Assembly: GCA_950295325.1 (NCBI GenBank)
Contig: OX485803.1
Location: 47,383,554 to 47,447,553 of the forward strand
Length of the DNA stretch: 64,000 nucleotides
Source: Polytrichum commune
Lineage: Eukaryota; Streptophyta; Polytrichopsida; Polytrichales; Polytrichaceae
Reading direction: 5' to 3'
Part shown: piece after piece, positions 22,911-35,236 of the stretch
Layout: each line of letters opens with the position of its first letter
How positions within the stretch are numbered: position 1 is the first letter of the stretch
The notes under the pieces: model-generated
What the model saw: the letters and a program-made list of their open reading frames with translations, nothing else
The model's database searches: none
Told to the model about the DNA's origin: nothing
Position numbers and translations under genes: made by a program

Positions 22911-23801
22911 ATCTTTTACCCCTTTGGTTCTTAATTCCCTACTTGTTTAAGATTCTTATCCAAAGGTAAAACACACCTAACCTATCTCATAGGGTATTTT
23001 TTTTAAAGCCATCTTAATCTAAATGGTTCTTTGGATAATTTTTCCTACTAGTAATATTATGTTTTTGCTTAAAACCCTCAATTGTAAGCCTCTTTGCCGT
23101 TGGAGGCAAATCTGAGGCTTACATGACTTAATGAGTGATCATATTTGGTGTGCTTATGTGTGAGGGCTTGTTCGGGGAATCTATCATGGCAGTACGTGAA
23201 TTTGATGAATTGGACTGTATGGTTGGGGGATGGTGATATAGGTAATTGTGTTTGGGTTGGGGCTCCGATGCTAGGATGTGAGTATATAAGCATGAGCGTG
23301 AGCCTAAGAGTGGTGAGCAAGAATTGTGTGAGCCCACAATCTCAAAATTTTCAAAATGATGTAATTTTTTATTATTGGGTTAAAAAATGAAATATTGACA
23401 TTTTCCAATTTAGAAAATAATTTATTTATGTAAAATAAATATAACCACATAACCACATAACCCATGACCGTGGATTTTAAATTAAATAAACCTCGCAATG
23501 TGATGCTATTGTAGGTTTTAAAATTTATATCATGTTCAAGGAGGTCATTCCAAAGTGGGTTGACCAAGTTAGAGTACAAATAATTTAGAGGCAATTTTGA
23601 GGTTGAGAGGGAGCAAACATTATGAAAACACAATTGGATGTGGAATATTGTATACATAATAAAATATTATTATATTATAGCAAAGGATACATATTGGCTT
23701 ATAATTATAATATTTGGCTATTAGAATTTAGGTATTCGAATATAATATATCGGTATGATATATCTACTTGATAGCAATCTAATATCTATCAACTAACTTG
23801 C
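22911..23801. other. AT-rich non-coding stretch
   Basis: No gene or element is recognised. Short ORFs occur in several frames without conserved pattern. The 23640..23790 part is very AT-rich. Confidence 0.4.
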
Positions 23802-25187
23802 TCACTCACACGTCTTGATGATTCCGGAAGCAACAAGCACTTGCTTAACTTCATCCCAACTGAGGGTAGGAGCGTGGATGAATGTGTTTTTCTTGTAATC
23901 CAATTTGCGTAAGTAACGGAAAATGTAATAAAAGTGTTTGCAATTTATGTACATGCCACGTTTTCCAATGGATGTGTTGTTCATGCTTTCATACTGGGGA
24001 CAAGTATAAGATGAAAAATTAAAAAATGTGATGTTATAAACTTTCTCGTTCGAAGCAGTCTTGGACAAAAACGTGACAATAACACCAAGTCCAAGGTAAG
24101 GAATGAGGTTCACCCCGGTAATAATTCTAGTTACATTCCTTGTACTCTCCCATAGTTTGCGGTGATTTTCGGTGGGTGCCTTACAACTTTGATGAACTTG
24201 TTTGCCATTCCAAAGAGTAGAGATTCTTTCGGCGTGTGTTGGTTGAGGATGAATCCACAAAACATGTCGAAATACCCTAGATGAGGAGAGAAGTCGTCAA
24301 GGGGAAATGGGCATGCTAGATAGTAGTGACTTCTTCAAGCTTAATGACTTCAATACATGTTAGGTTGGTACCAGTAAGAACAAGCCAAACTTCAAGGACT
24401 TTGGGTCGTGTAAGAACATGAGAACGCTTAGGTCCCATGACGCAACACATAATTTGGTCTAGACAAACCAAAACTCCTCAATTTCAATTGTTGTGCCCTT
24501 ATACTCACGCTCTTGCACTTTGTAAATAGGCGCAACAGTGGGTTTCCCATGCCTAACAACCAACAACTTGCATTTGGCTTGTGTGTGTTTTTGAATGGCG
24601 TGATATCGTTTCATCGATTTGTGTAAGATTCTTACTATGTGCCATTCTTATGTATCGCAATCCATTTCCACCACAGTTTGGATACCTTCATAATCATTGG
24701 ATGATAACTCTATGAGAAATTCTAGGGACTCGCGTTAAATACCTTGGAGATTGATGAAGATAGTATTATCGGAACGGGCACTTGATGGAGACTTCACTCG
24801 TATTAGACGTAACAATGGGTATTTAACACTAGACGTATGAGAAACGAAAGTTAGTATTTTGGTCAAAGTTGCGAAGAGCTATGAGGAGATATCATAAACT
24901 CTATAATGTCATGCATGAAGAAGCTAGTAGAAGCCTTCATGATCGTTGTATCTTGATTGGAAGATAGATTCTTTGAGAACACCAGAGTGACATGACATTT
25001 CTTCCTCTACGACATTAGAAGGAGGGGAGAATCCAAAACGGACATGGAAGACATGGGCATGCACATATACAAAGCCTCTAGAACCCAATGGTAAAACGAA
25101 TGGGACATCATGACTTATTGCAACAATAGTAGCCATATGGAAAGGTTTAAAAAAAATTAGGTTACCATGGACAAGCCATAAGAACAC
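23802..25187 (-). pseudogene. Decayed coding region with SWIM-like zinc-binding C-terminus
   Basis: The last open part (24260..23802) ends with an SYTCPQY...INCKHFYYIF pattern followed by FIHAPTLSWDEVKQVL. Cys residues followed by CKH resemble the SWIM zinc-binding motif (CxC...CxH) found in MULE transposases and FAR1-type proteins, although the first CxC is not intact. Upstream on the same strand, 24620..24290 continues as coding-like sequence interrupted by stops, and 25187..24924 is another open part. Several frame breaks imply a pseudogene or TE remnant. Exons with unseen introns are possible but would not explain all the stops. The family call is tentative. Confidence 0.4.
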
Positions 25188-25499
25188 AAAGACATGAGAA
25201 GTAGAAAATGATAGTACTGGCGAATAGAAATGTTGTGAATATAAAGAATGAGAAATTATAGGGGTTGAACCAAATGAAAGGAAATTGTATGATATTAAAT
25301 ATTATACAATATTTAGTATAGAAGATAATATTATAATATCATTTAAAAATAGAAGTTATGTAGCATGAAGAGATATTAACAAAATATAATGGTTGTAATC
25401 ATCACAGTTACAACCTTTCATTTGTAAGTACCGAGCCAAACGAGGGGTATGACATAGTTCGTATATTATGGAAATTATTAATTTATGCAAGATTTATGA

Positions 25500-25755
25500 T
25501 TGGCACTGACAATTATAAGTAGCACTATATCAACTAAGAGTATTATAAATGGCATCATTACAAATAACACTATTCGAACGGGTACTATTAGAATTGGCAA
25601 CTAGCAGTATTACAATTGGTAATATTAGCACTAGTTTTATTAGAACTGGCACCATCACAAATGACACTATTACAAGTAGCAATATTTAAACTAGCACTAA
25701 TACAACTTGCACAATTACAATTGGCAATATTAGAACTGGCACGAACAATTTATGA
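25500..25755. repeat. Minisatellite of ATTAGAACTGGCAC-like units
   Basis: Imperfect tandem units of 15-18 bp such as ATTACAATTGGCAATATTAG and CACTATTACAA recur about a dozen times. No coding content. Confidence 0.65.
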
Positions 25756-25978
25756 TGCACACTAACCCAATATATGCATGTATACATGCATATAAGTTAA
25801 GAATATTAAATAAACTAAGTGTAGCCATTAACAACTACACTTGTACAACTATTAATCATGCTATGAGGTGGGCTAGTGATGCAGACCATCATATAATATA
25901 AAAGTTCACAAACGAAAGTGAAGCAATATAAAGAAATGCATGTCATTGAGAGTGGACGATATAGTGGAGATGGAAGCT

Positions 25979-27866
25979 TGTGAGCCCAAAAGGGTGCCCA
26001 CATGTGTTCTTTACCCTTATAATTCATTAAAACTTAGGCTTTGATTTTTCATCAAGTATTCAACAACATAAAAAGAGTGGGGGCTTTGATTTTGATTGCA
26101 ATTTACACTTTAGGCTTGGGTGCTAGTGCTTTAGTGGTTATAGGTTAGACGGAATTACTTATGTGTGGTTAATGGGTTTCTTAGGCTTAGGACTCAAGCA
26201 TGGTGAGCTGGGTTTTTATTAGCTTAAATAATATTAGATACTGCTCGTTTTAGGGAAGGGGGCCCTGTGGACCCTAGAAGAATCCGGGGCCTGTGAATGG
26301 GGGGCGGTTATGGGATGCGGCTCTCTGTTTTGGCTCTCTCTCTCTCAACCACCAGACATGCAGCCCGGAGAGGCGAAGCCCTGCCGGATTTTTCCTAAAT
26401 TTTGTTAGTAGAATGAGCAGCTGGGATTCGTGAGGGTGGAGATGAACTGCCTTGGAGGCAGCCTTGTTTTTTAACATGCCTGGCCAGAAGGATTCGGAGT
26501 TGTTGGGTGGTGGACGTCACCTCAGGCTGGCGGCACTGGGGTTTTGTGGTAGCTCGAAGACTGGGTGGAATCTACTTCGAGGGGGAGCAGGTAGTCGAGT
26601 TCAAGCGGAGAGCATAAGAAGGAAGGAGGTAGTAGATTGATGCTGGCTCACACTAGCGAGCGAGCGAGAAGCCCAGAAATAGCGCATTGCCGTTGAAAAC
26701 ATTGAGGAGCGAAAGGGAATCAATCTTCAGCTGCCACCTCCAGGAGCATCGACATTGTTAGTATCACCGCTAGTTAACGAAATTCGAACTGCTTATGCAC
26801 AGCTGCCTGAGCTCAAAAGCTCACCCATTAGCATTCCCCCAATTTCGCTGGACTTGTGCGACTTGAGCTGCTTGCTGAAGCCGCCCTCATCAAATCCAAG
26901 GGACTTGGATCATGTTGGTTGAATCCTCAAAGGCGAGGAGGGTAGCGGGTTTTCGAGGGCAGCAACCTGCTCCCCTGTAGCTGGGTGAGGACGAATGAGT
27001 TGATTGGGAAGCTATGATCTCCTGATTACAGGCTGCAACCGAAGCCGAGGTGTGATGTTGGGTGAGGTTGTGAATGGGCCACACCCACATAGCCAACGCA
27101 AGAATCACTAGGAGGAGTAGGCCGACAAATTGCTGACCTCGGATTGAAATCGGAGGAGGAAATGAGTTGGTGAAGGCAATGAGTTGTCGACCTGCTGGCC
27201 GAATTCAGGGCCTCACAACATTCAGAGTTGACTCCTAGGGTTCGTTCGGAGCTAGGGCTTCCTACACTCAACCGGTAAGAGGGGACCTCCTGGTTCTAAC
27301 AACTCTCGGGAATGGAAGCTCCTGGATTGCATCAGGAGTGTGTTGGCTGGAGGCAGGGGCCTCATTGGAGATCTGGAGCTGGACGGAAGTTTAACTTGGG
27401 TAGAGGCCTAAGAGGATGTAACAGGGGAAGAGGCTGCCAGTAATTAATCAATAGAGTAGGATTAGAAAGGGGGAAAGATCTTAGTGTTAATTAGGAGTGT
27501 GGTTGAAGCACTAAGCAGAAAATAGCTAGGGGGATAGTGGGCATGGCAATCCAAGGTGTGTGATTGGTGTTGCCTGACATCATCAGGAATAGCTTAAGGT
27601 AGTTCAGTGGTTAGAGACTTAGGTTTATGAGTGGGTGTTGATGTTCAGTAGATGATTGGGGTTGTGATTGATCACAAGGGACTCAAGTATTTTTAAATAC
27701 TTTTGGAACTGTGGGCCACTTGAATAAAAAGTTGGGTGTTTTGTGTTTAACTGGATGGAACATTGGGAATGTGAGTCCAAGGAGTGAGGGAAGCAACACA
27801 ATTGCATGTGAGCCATAGGCTCTCACCTGGACTAAGACGCATAAGGGTGGGGGTTTATGGCTGACA
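25979..27866 (+). mobile_element. Solo LTR, family 2, forward copy (TSD AAGCT)
   Basis: It starts TGTGAGCCCAAAAGGGTGCC and ends GTTTATGGCTGACA. AAGCT flanks both sides (25974..25978 and 27867..27871), so this is a bona fide integration product reduced to one 1888-bp LTR. Both ends closely resemble the LTR ends of the Ty3/Gypsy element read on its - strand, so the two families are related. The interior is GC-richer than its surroundings and encodes nothing recognisable. Confidence 0.8.
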
Positions 27867-27908
27867 AAGCTCAATGTGTTTAGATGCAACAAAATGCCAT
27901 TTGTCCAT

Positions 27909-29764
27909 TGTCAGCCATAAACCCCCACCCTTATGCGTCGTAATCCGGGTGAGAGCCCATGGCTCACATGTAACTACTTAACTCCCTAAAACTGAGAATC
28001 CAACTCCTAATACTCCAACAATGGGAATATTCAACACACACTTCTTTATTCAATTGATGCCAGGTCCAAGTATTAAGAAATACTCTTGACCCTATTCTTT
28101 ATGAAATCCCACACATCACAACCCACACATCACTACAATTCTACCACACTCAAGTAAACTCAACCCAACCTTAGTATTTGGCTTAGCACCCTTCCAAGGT
28201 ACTTCAACTACCCCTTCATTAATCAAAAGCCTAATGCTAATATCCCTCCTCTAACAACTGGCCGCATTGCTTAAAAGCCAACTACCCATCTTACTACCTA
28301 CTGCCTCCAAGCCACCTAACTACTTTCCTCCTTAAGCTCGTTCTCTGCCGATCCCAGGTCGTTCACCATTCTGTTGCTCAGCCTCTCCGAGCTTGTGTTA
28401 GCCCTTTGTCCATTGTGCCCATAAGCCTGATTGCTCACTTCTCCACCACTACTCTTACTGTGCCGCACAATGTAAACATCTCGCACGGAGGTGACTACTG
28501 ATTCTGGCTTCCCAGGTGGAGTCACAATTCTTCCTCATAACAACAGCAACAGGATGAGGACAAGGATCCAGTGCAGGCAATGAAGGTGTGAGCTTAGCTT
28601 TTAATTCATCAGAGGAGGTGACTAAGTGATAAGAGGGCCATCCAGTACTCGCTGAAAATCATGACCTCAGTAGTATCCCCTGTTCCGATTCACATGCTCA
28701 ACCTTGTGTTTGTCTGATGGCCTCGTCACCTGCAACTCGTTGTGAATGCGCCTGTGGTGAGTCGGACTACCTGCAATGCTACATTGAGTACTTGGCCGCA
28801 TCCGCCGCTTGTGATGCTCTTGCACTCGTCCCGCTTCCAACTGCAGCTGCTCACCTCCTATCGCTACCACCAACCGCTGAGATTCCACCCATCATCCATT
28901 ATCCGACAACCGGAACAGTGAAGTCTGTTTCATGGATCAGAGCGACATCCCGTTCATCCTTCTCTCTTGTAGCTTCCCCTGCCTCACTTACAATGCATGA
29001 AGCAGCTGATGCGTCCAATTTTTAGCAACGCTTCCGCCCTCAATTCCATTCTCTCATCCTCGAAGAAGTCCCGACCTCGACTGAGAGTTCTCCCACTCTC
29101 TCTCCTTCCCTTGTTCGATCAATCCAGCTACTAATTGATTCGCACACTTTGCTCATTAAACCCCCCTTAAACCCTTGAAAAACCTTCCACCCTTCACCCA
29201 ATGCAATCACATTGCTTCAATCAGGAAAAAAAAAATGGAATTCTAACTAGCTGCGGTCACACTGCGCTCACACTGCGCTCCTCCTCCTCACGGTCTAGCT
29301 ACCTCATCCCTCCGAAATCTCCACCCAGCAGGGCTTCGCGCTTCATCTCTGTTCTTCCTCCGCTTACTCCCTCGACTGGAAGCTCAAGCCGAGCCTCCCA
29401 GAGTCCCAGGGAACCCCTTCGGGAAGTCCCATAAATCGAGGGCCTTCCTTATCTCGACAGTAGGTCCTCCTAATTAAAACTTGCCTTACTTAACTAACCA
29501 GCTAATACTTTTAACTTAAGCCACTTGTTGTAATTTAAGCCTTGATCATGACCTCAAAGGCCCTTGATCCCCAACTAAAACACTCCGTTAAGTCTTTTCA
29601 ACTTAACACCCTACATACACTAATTTCACTTGTGAACTCAATTCAAATCCAAACTTTCACACTCCACTCTTTTATCTTTTGAATATTCGATTGCAAAGAC
29701 AAAGACAAAGGTTTTGTCAATCTTTAAAATTAAAAACACATGTGGGCACAATATTGGGCTCACA
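27909..29764 (-). mobile_element. LTR, family 2, inverted copy
   Basis: On the - strand it starts TGTGAGCCCAATATTGTGCC and ends GTTTATGGCTGACA. It is 1856 bp long, related to but clearly diverged from the forward copy at 25979..27866. The flanks (TCCAT on the left, GGGTC on the right) do not form a target duplication, so one side may have been altered, or it inserted as part of a larger element now lost. Short ORFs inside it are not conserved in the other copy. Confidence 0.7.
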
Positions 29765-30419
29765 GGGTCATATTACGAGCATCATAGTCGTAATATCAAG
29801 GTAAATTAACACTACAAAGGGTGGTTGACTGGAAATGTGTCGTATAATCGAGGTGTTGTATTATCAAGTGTCAAATTATCGGGGTTAGACTGTAGTCCAG
29901 TCACAAGCACTCATTAGTCAAGTTGATTCCTATGTGTAAAAAAATTGTTCTCATCCAATATGATCATCTCAAGTTTAATTTCGTTGGTATTAGACCCTAA
30001 TCTTAACTAATAATTTTAACATTGCACAAGGTGGAATAGTACATTATGTTGCACACAGCAATCTTATGCATGTGTAAATGTTCTCTCGCTTTGGGGAATA
30101 AATCCAAGAATTATGGTCCTTGTTTAAGATACTGAGGCCTTTAAGCATCACCTTCCTTTAATTTGGTGACACTTATTTTAATCCTTAAGTTGTCAACAAG
30201 TGAGTCCAACGGGGTCATCAAGTGAGTCATTAAAGTTGATTAATCGTATGTGGTATTAGGTATAAAATTGCACCAATTGGTCATTCATAATAGTAGTGTA
30301 AGAAGGATGTAAGAAGGATGTAAGAATGCCTTCAAAAGAGCACCAACATTGGCCAATCACAGTGGTTAATCGGGAATTTATCCATTTAACGAGGTGGTGC
30401 AAAAAGCGATCTACAAAAG
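29765..30419. other. Non-coding stretch
   Basis: No gene is recognised. A short direct repeat of GTAAGAAGGAT occurs near 30298..30325. Near 29765..29890 several TATTAC/GTAATAT words repeat. Confidence 0.4.
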
Positions 30420-31441
30420 GGAGGACGTTAAGCCCCCCCCCCCCCCCCAAAAAAAAAACTTTTCGGGGGAGAAATATTTTGGCAAGGGCAGCCTAATGCC
30501 CCCTCCCCACTTGACATTAGCAAATAACCAAAGACTTCCCTAAAACCCGGGTAAAGCTCCCTTGGTTATAGCGGACACGTCTGGCCATCCCAATGCACCT
30601 ACAAGAACTTGCTCCGGAGATTTCCAAGTAGGTTTTAGTTAAGTAGCTTTCACACATGTTCATGGTTTTATCAACCAATGAATGTTGGATAGTTTTTGTC
30701 CCATCCCCAAATGCCGTAATACTTACCATCGGTTTTTGTTAATGGAGCTCCTCGTGCCCTCATAGCTAAGACTAAAAGCAACCAATCACAAGGGCGGGAG
30801 GCAACACTTTTAGAGGTCCTACATTCTTGCCTCATGTCTAGGTACTGATGGGAGGGTCGGTAGTTTTAGCTTAAAACCTCCACTTTTAAGCCATGCCACA
30901 TCATTTGCCAACTAGGCTCGGCACTAGATAATGTCGATGGTGTGAACGCTCATTTTTAAGAACCCACTTTTAGGCTTAGCTAATGTCAAGTGGGGAGGGG
31001 GCATAATATTGATAATAAATCATTCATTTTAGTTCCATTTTAGAATGACAAATACCCTTTCAATGGTAAGTTACAAAAATTATAACTTCAGCGCTAATGA
31101 GGATTTTGTAATGTTTTTGACTTCCAAGTTAATTACATGTTTTATTGGCGGTTTCACTTTGAAATTGAAATCCCAGTCAATTGCTTACTTACTCAATGGA
31201 AGTGAACATATATATTGGATTTGGGACCTTGAAGATGAAGTGCACTCAATATGGGATTTGTGGATAAGTGGCCTTCAAGAATGCAAGGGCAACGGTTTTT
31301 TTGAAGTCGGGCGGGCTGGTAGCAATTTTCGGTCGGGTCCATAAAATCTTGATTTTTTGGACAGGTGGCTACCCTTGCTTGGATATTCCTCCCCCGAAAA
31401 GTTTGTGTGTGTGTGGGGGGGGGGGGACTTAACGTCCTCCC
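30420..31441. mobile_element. Foldback-type element with about 70-bp inverted arms
   Basis: The left arm (30420..30493) and right arm (about 31372..31441) are inverted repeats. Each has GGAGGACGTTAAG, a long C (or G) run, then CTTTTCGGGGGAG and an AGCAAGGG-like segment. The C run on the left (about 30431..30449) and the G run with a GT repeat on the right differ in length. A separate MITE (30497..31003) sits directly inside the left arm. The remaining interior (31004..31370) has an open frame on the + strand without recognisable similarity. No clear target duplication was found, so the class is unknown. Confidence 0.55.
30497..31003. mobile_element. Tourist/PIF-Harbinger-like MITE (TSD TAA)
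   Basis: Perfect 25-bp terminal inverted repeats start TGCCCCCTCCCCACTTGACA (30497..30521 and 30979..31003). TAA is on both sides (30494..30496 and 31004..31006), fitting the 3-bp TWA target preference of PIF/Harbinger elements. The 507 bp have no transposase. Confidence 0.75.
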
Positions 31442-31560
31442 TACAAAAGGGGGACAAACCCTTCAATTACCTGCAATGAGACTGATCTTGTGGTGATTAT
31501 CACTTAGCAATTCAACATCAATAGACCCCTAGATACATAAGACTGTCACATACGAGTGTA

Positions 31561-31745
31561 CCTTTCATCCATCCAACATAAAACTTGTCCCCTTCATAAT
31601 TTTGTGGTAGATTATTCTGCAATGGCTTTGACTTCTAAACTAATTCAGGATCTTTAAAACGCACTTTGGTGTCAAAACTACTAGAAATAAAAAATAAAAC
31701 CTCTAGGGTGTACACTATTTCAAGGCTTTTATGTTGGATAAATGA
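31561..31745. mobile_element. Stowaway-like MITE, copy 1
   Basis: Inverted ends CCTTTCATCCATCCAACATA and, on the other strand, TCATTTATCCAACATAAAAG lie next to TA dinucleotides (31559..31560 and 31746..31747). The interior shares GGTGTCAAA, CTATTTCAAGGCTTTTATG and other blocks with the element at 43760..43938. About 185 bp, non-coding. Confidence 0.6.
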
Positions 31746-31749
31746 TACT

Positions 31750-32605
31750 TCCACTCTAATTGTGGTATACGGTCATTCCCTCTCTCCCATTCATCAAGAT
31801 TCGACTTAAGGAATTTGCCAAACATATCTCACGGAGTGTGTACTCCCCCAAGATGCTTATTTACGGTGAACATTGAACACTCTCACTCCCAAGTCCCTAC
31901 ATTCACCACTTAAGAAAGCTATGAGTATGTGCCATGTAGAATTTCAATATAGTCTATCCTCCATATCAAGACATTCGACTATACGACACCTCGACTATGT
32001 GATGCTTTTCCCATCAACCAAAATTTCTATTGTTAATATACCTCCATACTACGACTACAACGCTCATAATACAACATTTATTAAGCCCGACCTTTCATAT
32101 AATGGAGGTAGTCAATGTGCATAAGTGGTGAAACCCACATGTATGTCAAGGTTCATATGTGATTAATACTTTGAAACATGTACGGAAACCTTGAACAATG
32201 TTCTAAGCATATTTTTTCAATATAAGTGTCATTTCATATTCATTTATCCTTCAGCATGTATGCAAAATGACATTTTTACTTTGAAAACGGCTATTTTCTC
32301 AAGAAAACTTTGTAATACAACATTTGAGGCCAAAATGCTGTGTTACCAAGTATACGACTTTCGGATACTGTGCGACCAAACGTGTCTTAATGAAAAGGGA
32401 GAGCCGTCGTACTATTGACCTTGACCACGAGTCTTTCCTGAGCAATCTAGGGTATGACCAAGGTCCACAACTCATGAACTAAAAGTTACTGAGGACGAGC
32501 TCAACTCAATTGCGGCTATTGGTCAAGCACCTTACGTAACGTACGCTGGGCAGCAAAGTTTGGCACCAGTGATAGTAATTTACTTTTGGAGTAGTATAAT
32601 TGAAG
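31750..32605. other. Non-coding stretch
   Basis: AT-rich, with short ORFs (for example 31873..32124) that have no recognisable domain. Nothing else is seen. Confidence 0.4.
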
Positions 32606-32610
32606 AAGCA

Positions 32611-32968
32611 AGCCTTTGCCGTCTTGGGCTAGATCACATCTTCATTCGGCTGGGCCCCACCCCTCCCACGCCTCTTTCACTGTCCGCTCTTGTTGTCTGC
32701 ACCTACGTAGGAATTTTTCCCCGTTGGGAATCAATGTGACAATACCTGATCATTTATTAAGTTATTAAGCTTCTTTGACATGTGAAGAAACTCCATCAAT
32801 TAACTTGAGAATAATGAAAGTGATGTCAACTTGAATATTTGTAATTTTGACTAGGTATTATCAAAATTAGTTCCCACGCAGGTGTGGTCAAGAAAACTGG
32901 GCAGTGAAAGAGGCGTGGGAGGGGCAGGGCCTAGCCGAATGAAGATGTGTTCTAACCGGGGGCGCCTT
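32611..32968. repeat. Long imperfect inverted repeat (hairpin-forming), arms about 100 bp
   Basis: Left arm 32611..32714 and right arm 32872..32968 are complementary over most of their length. Shared blocks include CACATCTTCATTCGGCT, the CCCTCCCACGCCTCTTTCACTG core and a CACCT(A/G)CGT(A/G)GG end. About 157 bp of AT-rich loop lie between. It could be a foldback MITE or a locus whose transcript is double-stranded. No target duplication was seen. Confidence 0.7.
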
Positions 32969-33705
32969 TGCCAACGTACTCTGTGTTCAGGAAATAAATT
33001 AAGCACTAAGTTACATTCTGTACATGCTCATGATTCGAATTTGTAGTATGGTGGACCCCATCGGCTCATGCGGAAAGCCTTGAAAGTAATCATGTGAGGC
33101 ATAAGGTAGAGATACCATAAACCGTGAAAATAAGGTGATTCACATTGAAGATATGGTCTTAAAATCATGAGATAATTTTCCAAGATAGAAGAGAAGGATT
33201 CATGAAGAATGCAAGTTGTTTCATATTTTTACTCCTTGTAAAAAAAATTCTACAATTTTTCAAAGTGGAAAGTTTGTCAAGCCCCCTACTCGTTCGCTAG
33301 ATTCTCCTTAAACCGAACACGGTAATGCTCATTTCCACACAAAACATCACCTAAACCGGTCAACTCATGAGTACATTAAATTATGATTGATGGTAGTCAA
33401 ACATGACTAAATTTGGCTAAACTAATTGTACACGCATTTCAAGCTGCCAGCCTCGCAATTATCGGTTTCAAAAATGGCACTTCACTATTATGACGGAAGT
33501 CTATAGCACGGGTAGAGGGTTGTTCATGGTTTATGGTATTTCTACCTCAAGTTATTGTAATTCAAACCAATATGCAATCGCAGACTCTAACATTGTAGAA
33601 GTGTTGTAAGATAGATGAGGCTAACGTGGTTAGATTTCTTAGTCGAAGACCTATTTTTAAGCTCCTAACCGGTGGTATAGTTGCTCTATTTCTATGGGTG
33701 AGTAA

Positions 33706-34064
33706 GGGCTGGTTCACACTATGGCCAAACTTCAAGAGGAGAAGCGTTTCGACCAATGAAAATGGAGAAATGTCCAAAGTCCGTCCTCTCGGCCTTCACA
33801 CTAGAGGCCGAAGTCCAAAGGATGTCGCCTCCAAAAGAGCCTAGGTGGCAACACTTTTAGGAAGTTATGGCGCCAAGAGTTCGGCCTCTCGAGCCAAGTT
33901 TGGGTCGAGCAAAATGCTCGACCCAAACTTCCGTCGAGAGGCCGAACATTTTTAGCTGTGGATTATTTTAATATACTTTTTCAACCCAAAGGCTTCTCCT
34001 CTCGACATACTTTGGTCTAGAAAAGTGACGCTCCTCTCCGCTTGGGCATAGTGTGAACCGGCCC
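33706..34064. mobile_element. Tourist/PIF-Harbinger-like MITE (TSD TAA), family GGGCYGGTTYACACTA
   Basis: The left end is GGGCTGGTTCACACTATG; the right end, reverse-complemented, is GGGCCGGTTCACACTATG. TAA flanks both (33703..33705 and 34065..34067). An internal palindrome near 33900..33930 (AAGTTTGGGTCGAGC) adds to the foldback structure. 359 bp, no transposase. Its termini match the element at 62360..62733. Confidence 0.8.
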
Positions 34065-34067
34065 TAA

Positions 34068-35090
34068 AGTCACCTTCGTAAAAGTCAAACTACACCAACC
34101 ATCCTCCATAATTAGGAGTGCTATTCACGGAGCTATGACACTCTTGATCCACATTTGGGCATGTTTGTCCTTATTCACACTAGAATTTGATGGGCTAGTG
34201 GCCTACATGGGAAACTCACCCTTAGTATCACCAATTTTATTTATCTTGCTCAATTCTAATTGTAAGCCACATGTGTAGTGTCATCAACACTAAATATACA
34301 CCAAACATCATTTGTCAATCCTCTTAAAAGCAATTTGGGCATTATAGATTTACAATGTTTGCAATTACTATCACTTACTAAGTAATTTTTCATCCAGATT
34401 TCAATCAATGTTGACAATCTTTTATTACAGAATTGGCAGATACTGAATATACCATACTTGTAAAGTTTTGATGACCATCCTCGTAAATTTATACATAAGA
34501 AGTGTCATTAGAAAGGTTCCCAAAGTGCCATAAAATACCATATGATACTAAATACAATAGTTAGTGTAGTGTTAAACTTGTCAATTTCAACCATATGTTG
34601 CACATTGTCCATGGCAACTCATGGTAAGAAACTCGAGGTTTTTTGGTTATAGTTTTGGGGCAATTGACAACTAAAAGACTATGGTTGACAACCATTTTTA
34701 ATTTATGTATTTTTTCACCATGAATAGCAATGAGCAAGGTGCAACATATGGTAGTAATGGATAAGTTAATTGAGATGCCTTATCTTGAATAAAAGGAAAC
34801 TAAATAATAGTCAATCCCCAACAGTCCTCATGTCATGGAGATTCTTAAACCAGACAATGTTTTGGATGTCAAGATGCTCCACAATTCACTAAGCCAATAC
34901 AACAACAAGACTCCAAACAATATACTTGAAACATTGGCACGACCTATATAGACAGATCTAGCTGATCGCACTCGTCAACTAGAGAGTGGTTGTTTGGACC
35001 TACACCATTGTATTGTTGACTTGTGGAAGTCTAGACTGCAACGATCCCATCTTATAACTTAGGTCAAAGGAAACAAGTCCACTCGACCAA
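34068..35090. other. Non-coding stretch
   Basis: AT-rich and without recognisable genes or repeats. Confidence 0.4.
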
Positions 35091-35236
35091 TGTCAACTTG
35101 AATCAAAAGTCAAAACAACTTCTCTTTCATGAAAAGAAAGATACTTCTCTTTCATGAAAAGAAAGATTAGCACAACCACTAGAAGGAAACATGGTCTCTT
35201 CGACACGAAGTTTTGACACAAAAAACTTTTGTGTGG

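Noticed and set aside
23328-23345. TGTGAGCCCACAA as the start of another family-2 LTR
   Set aside because: Only the first ten or so bases fit; no continuing similarity and no matching end was found.
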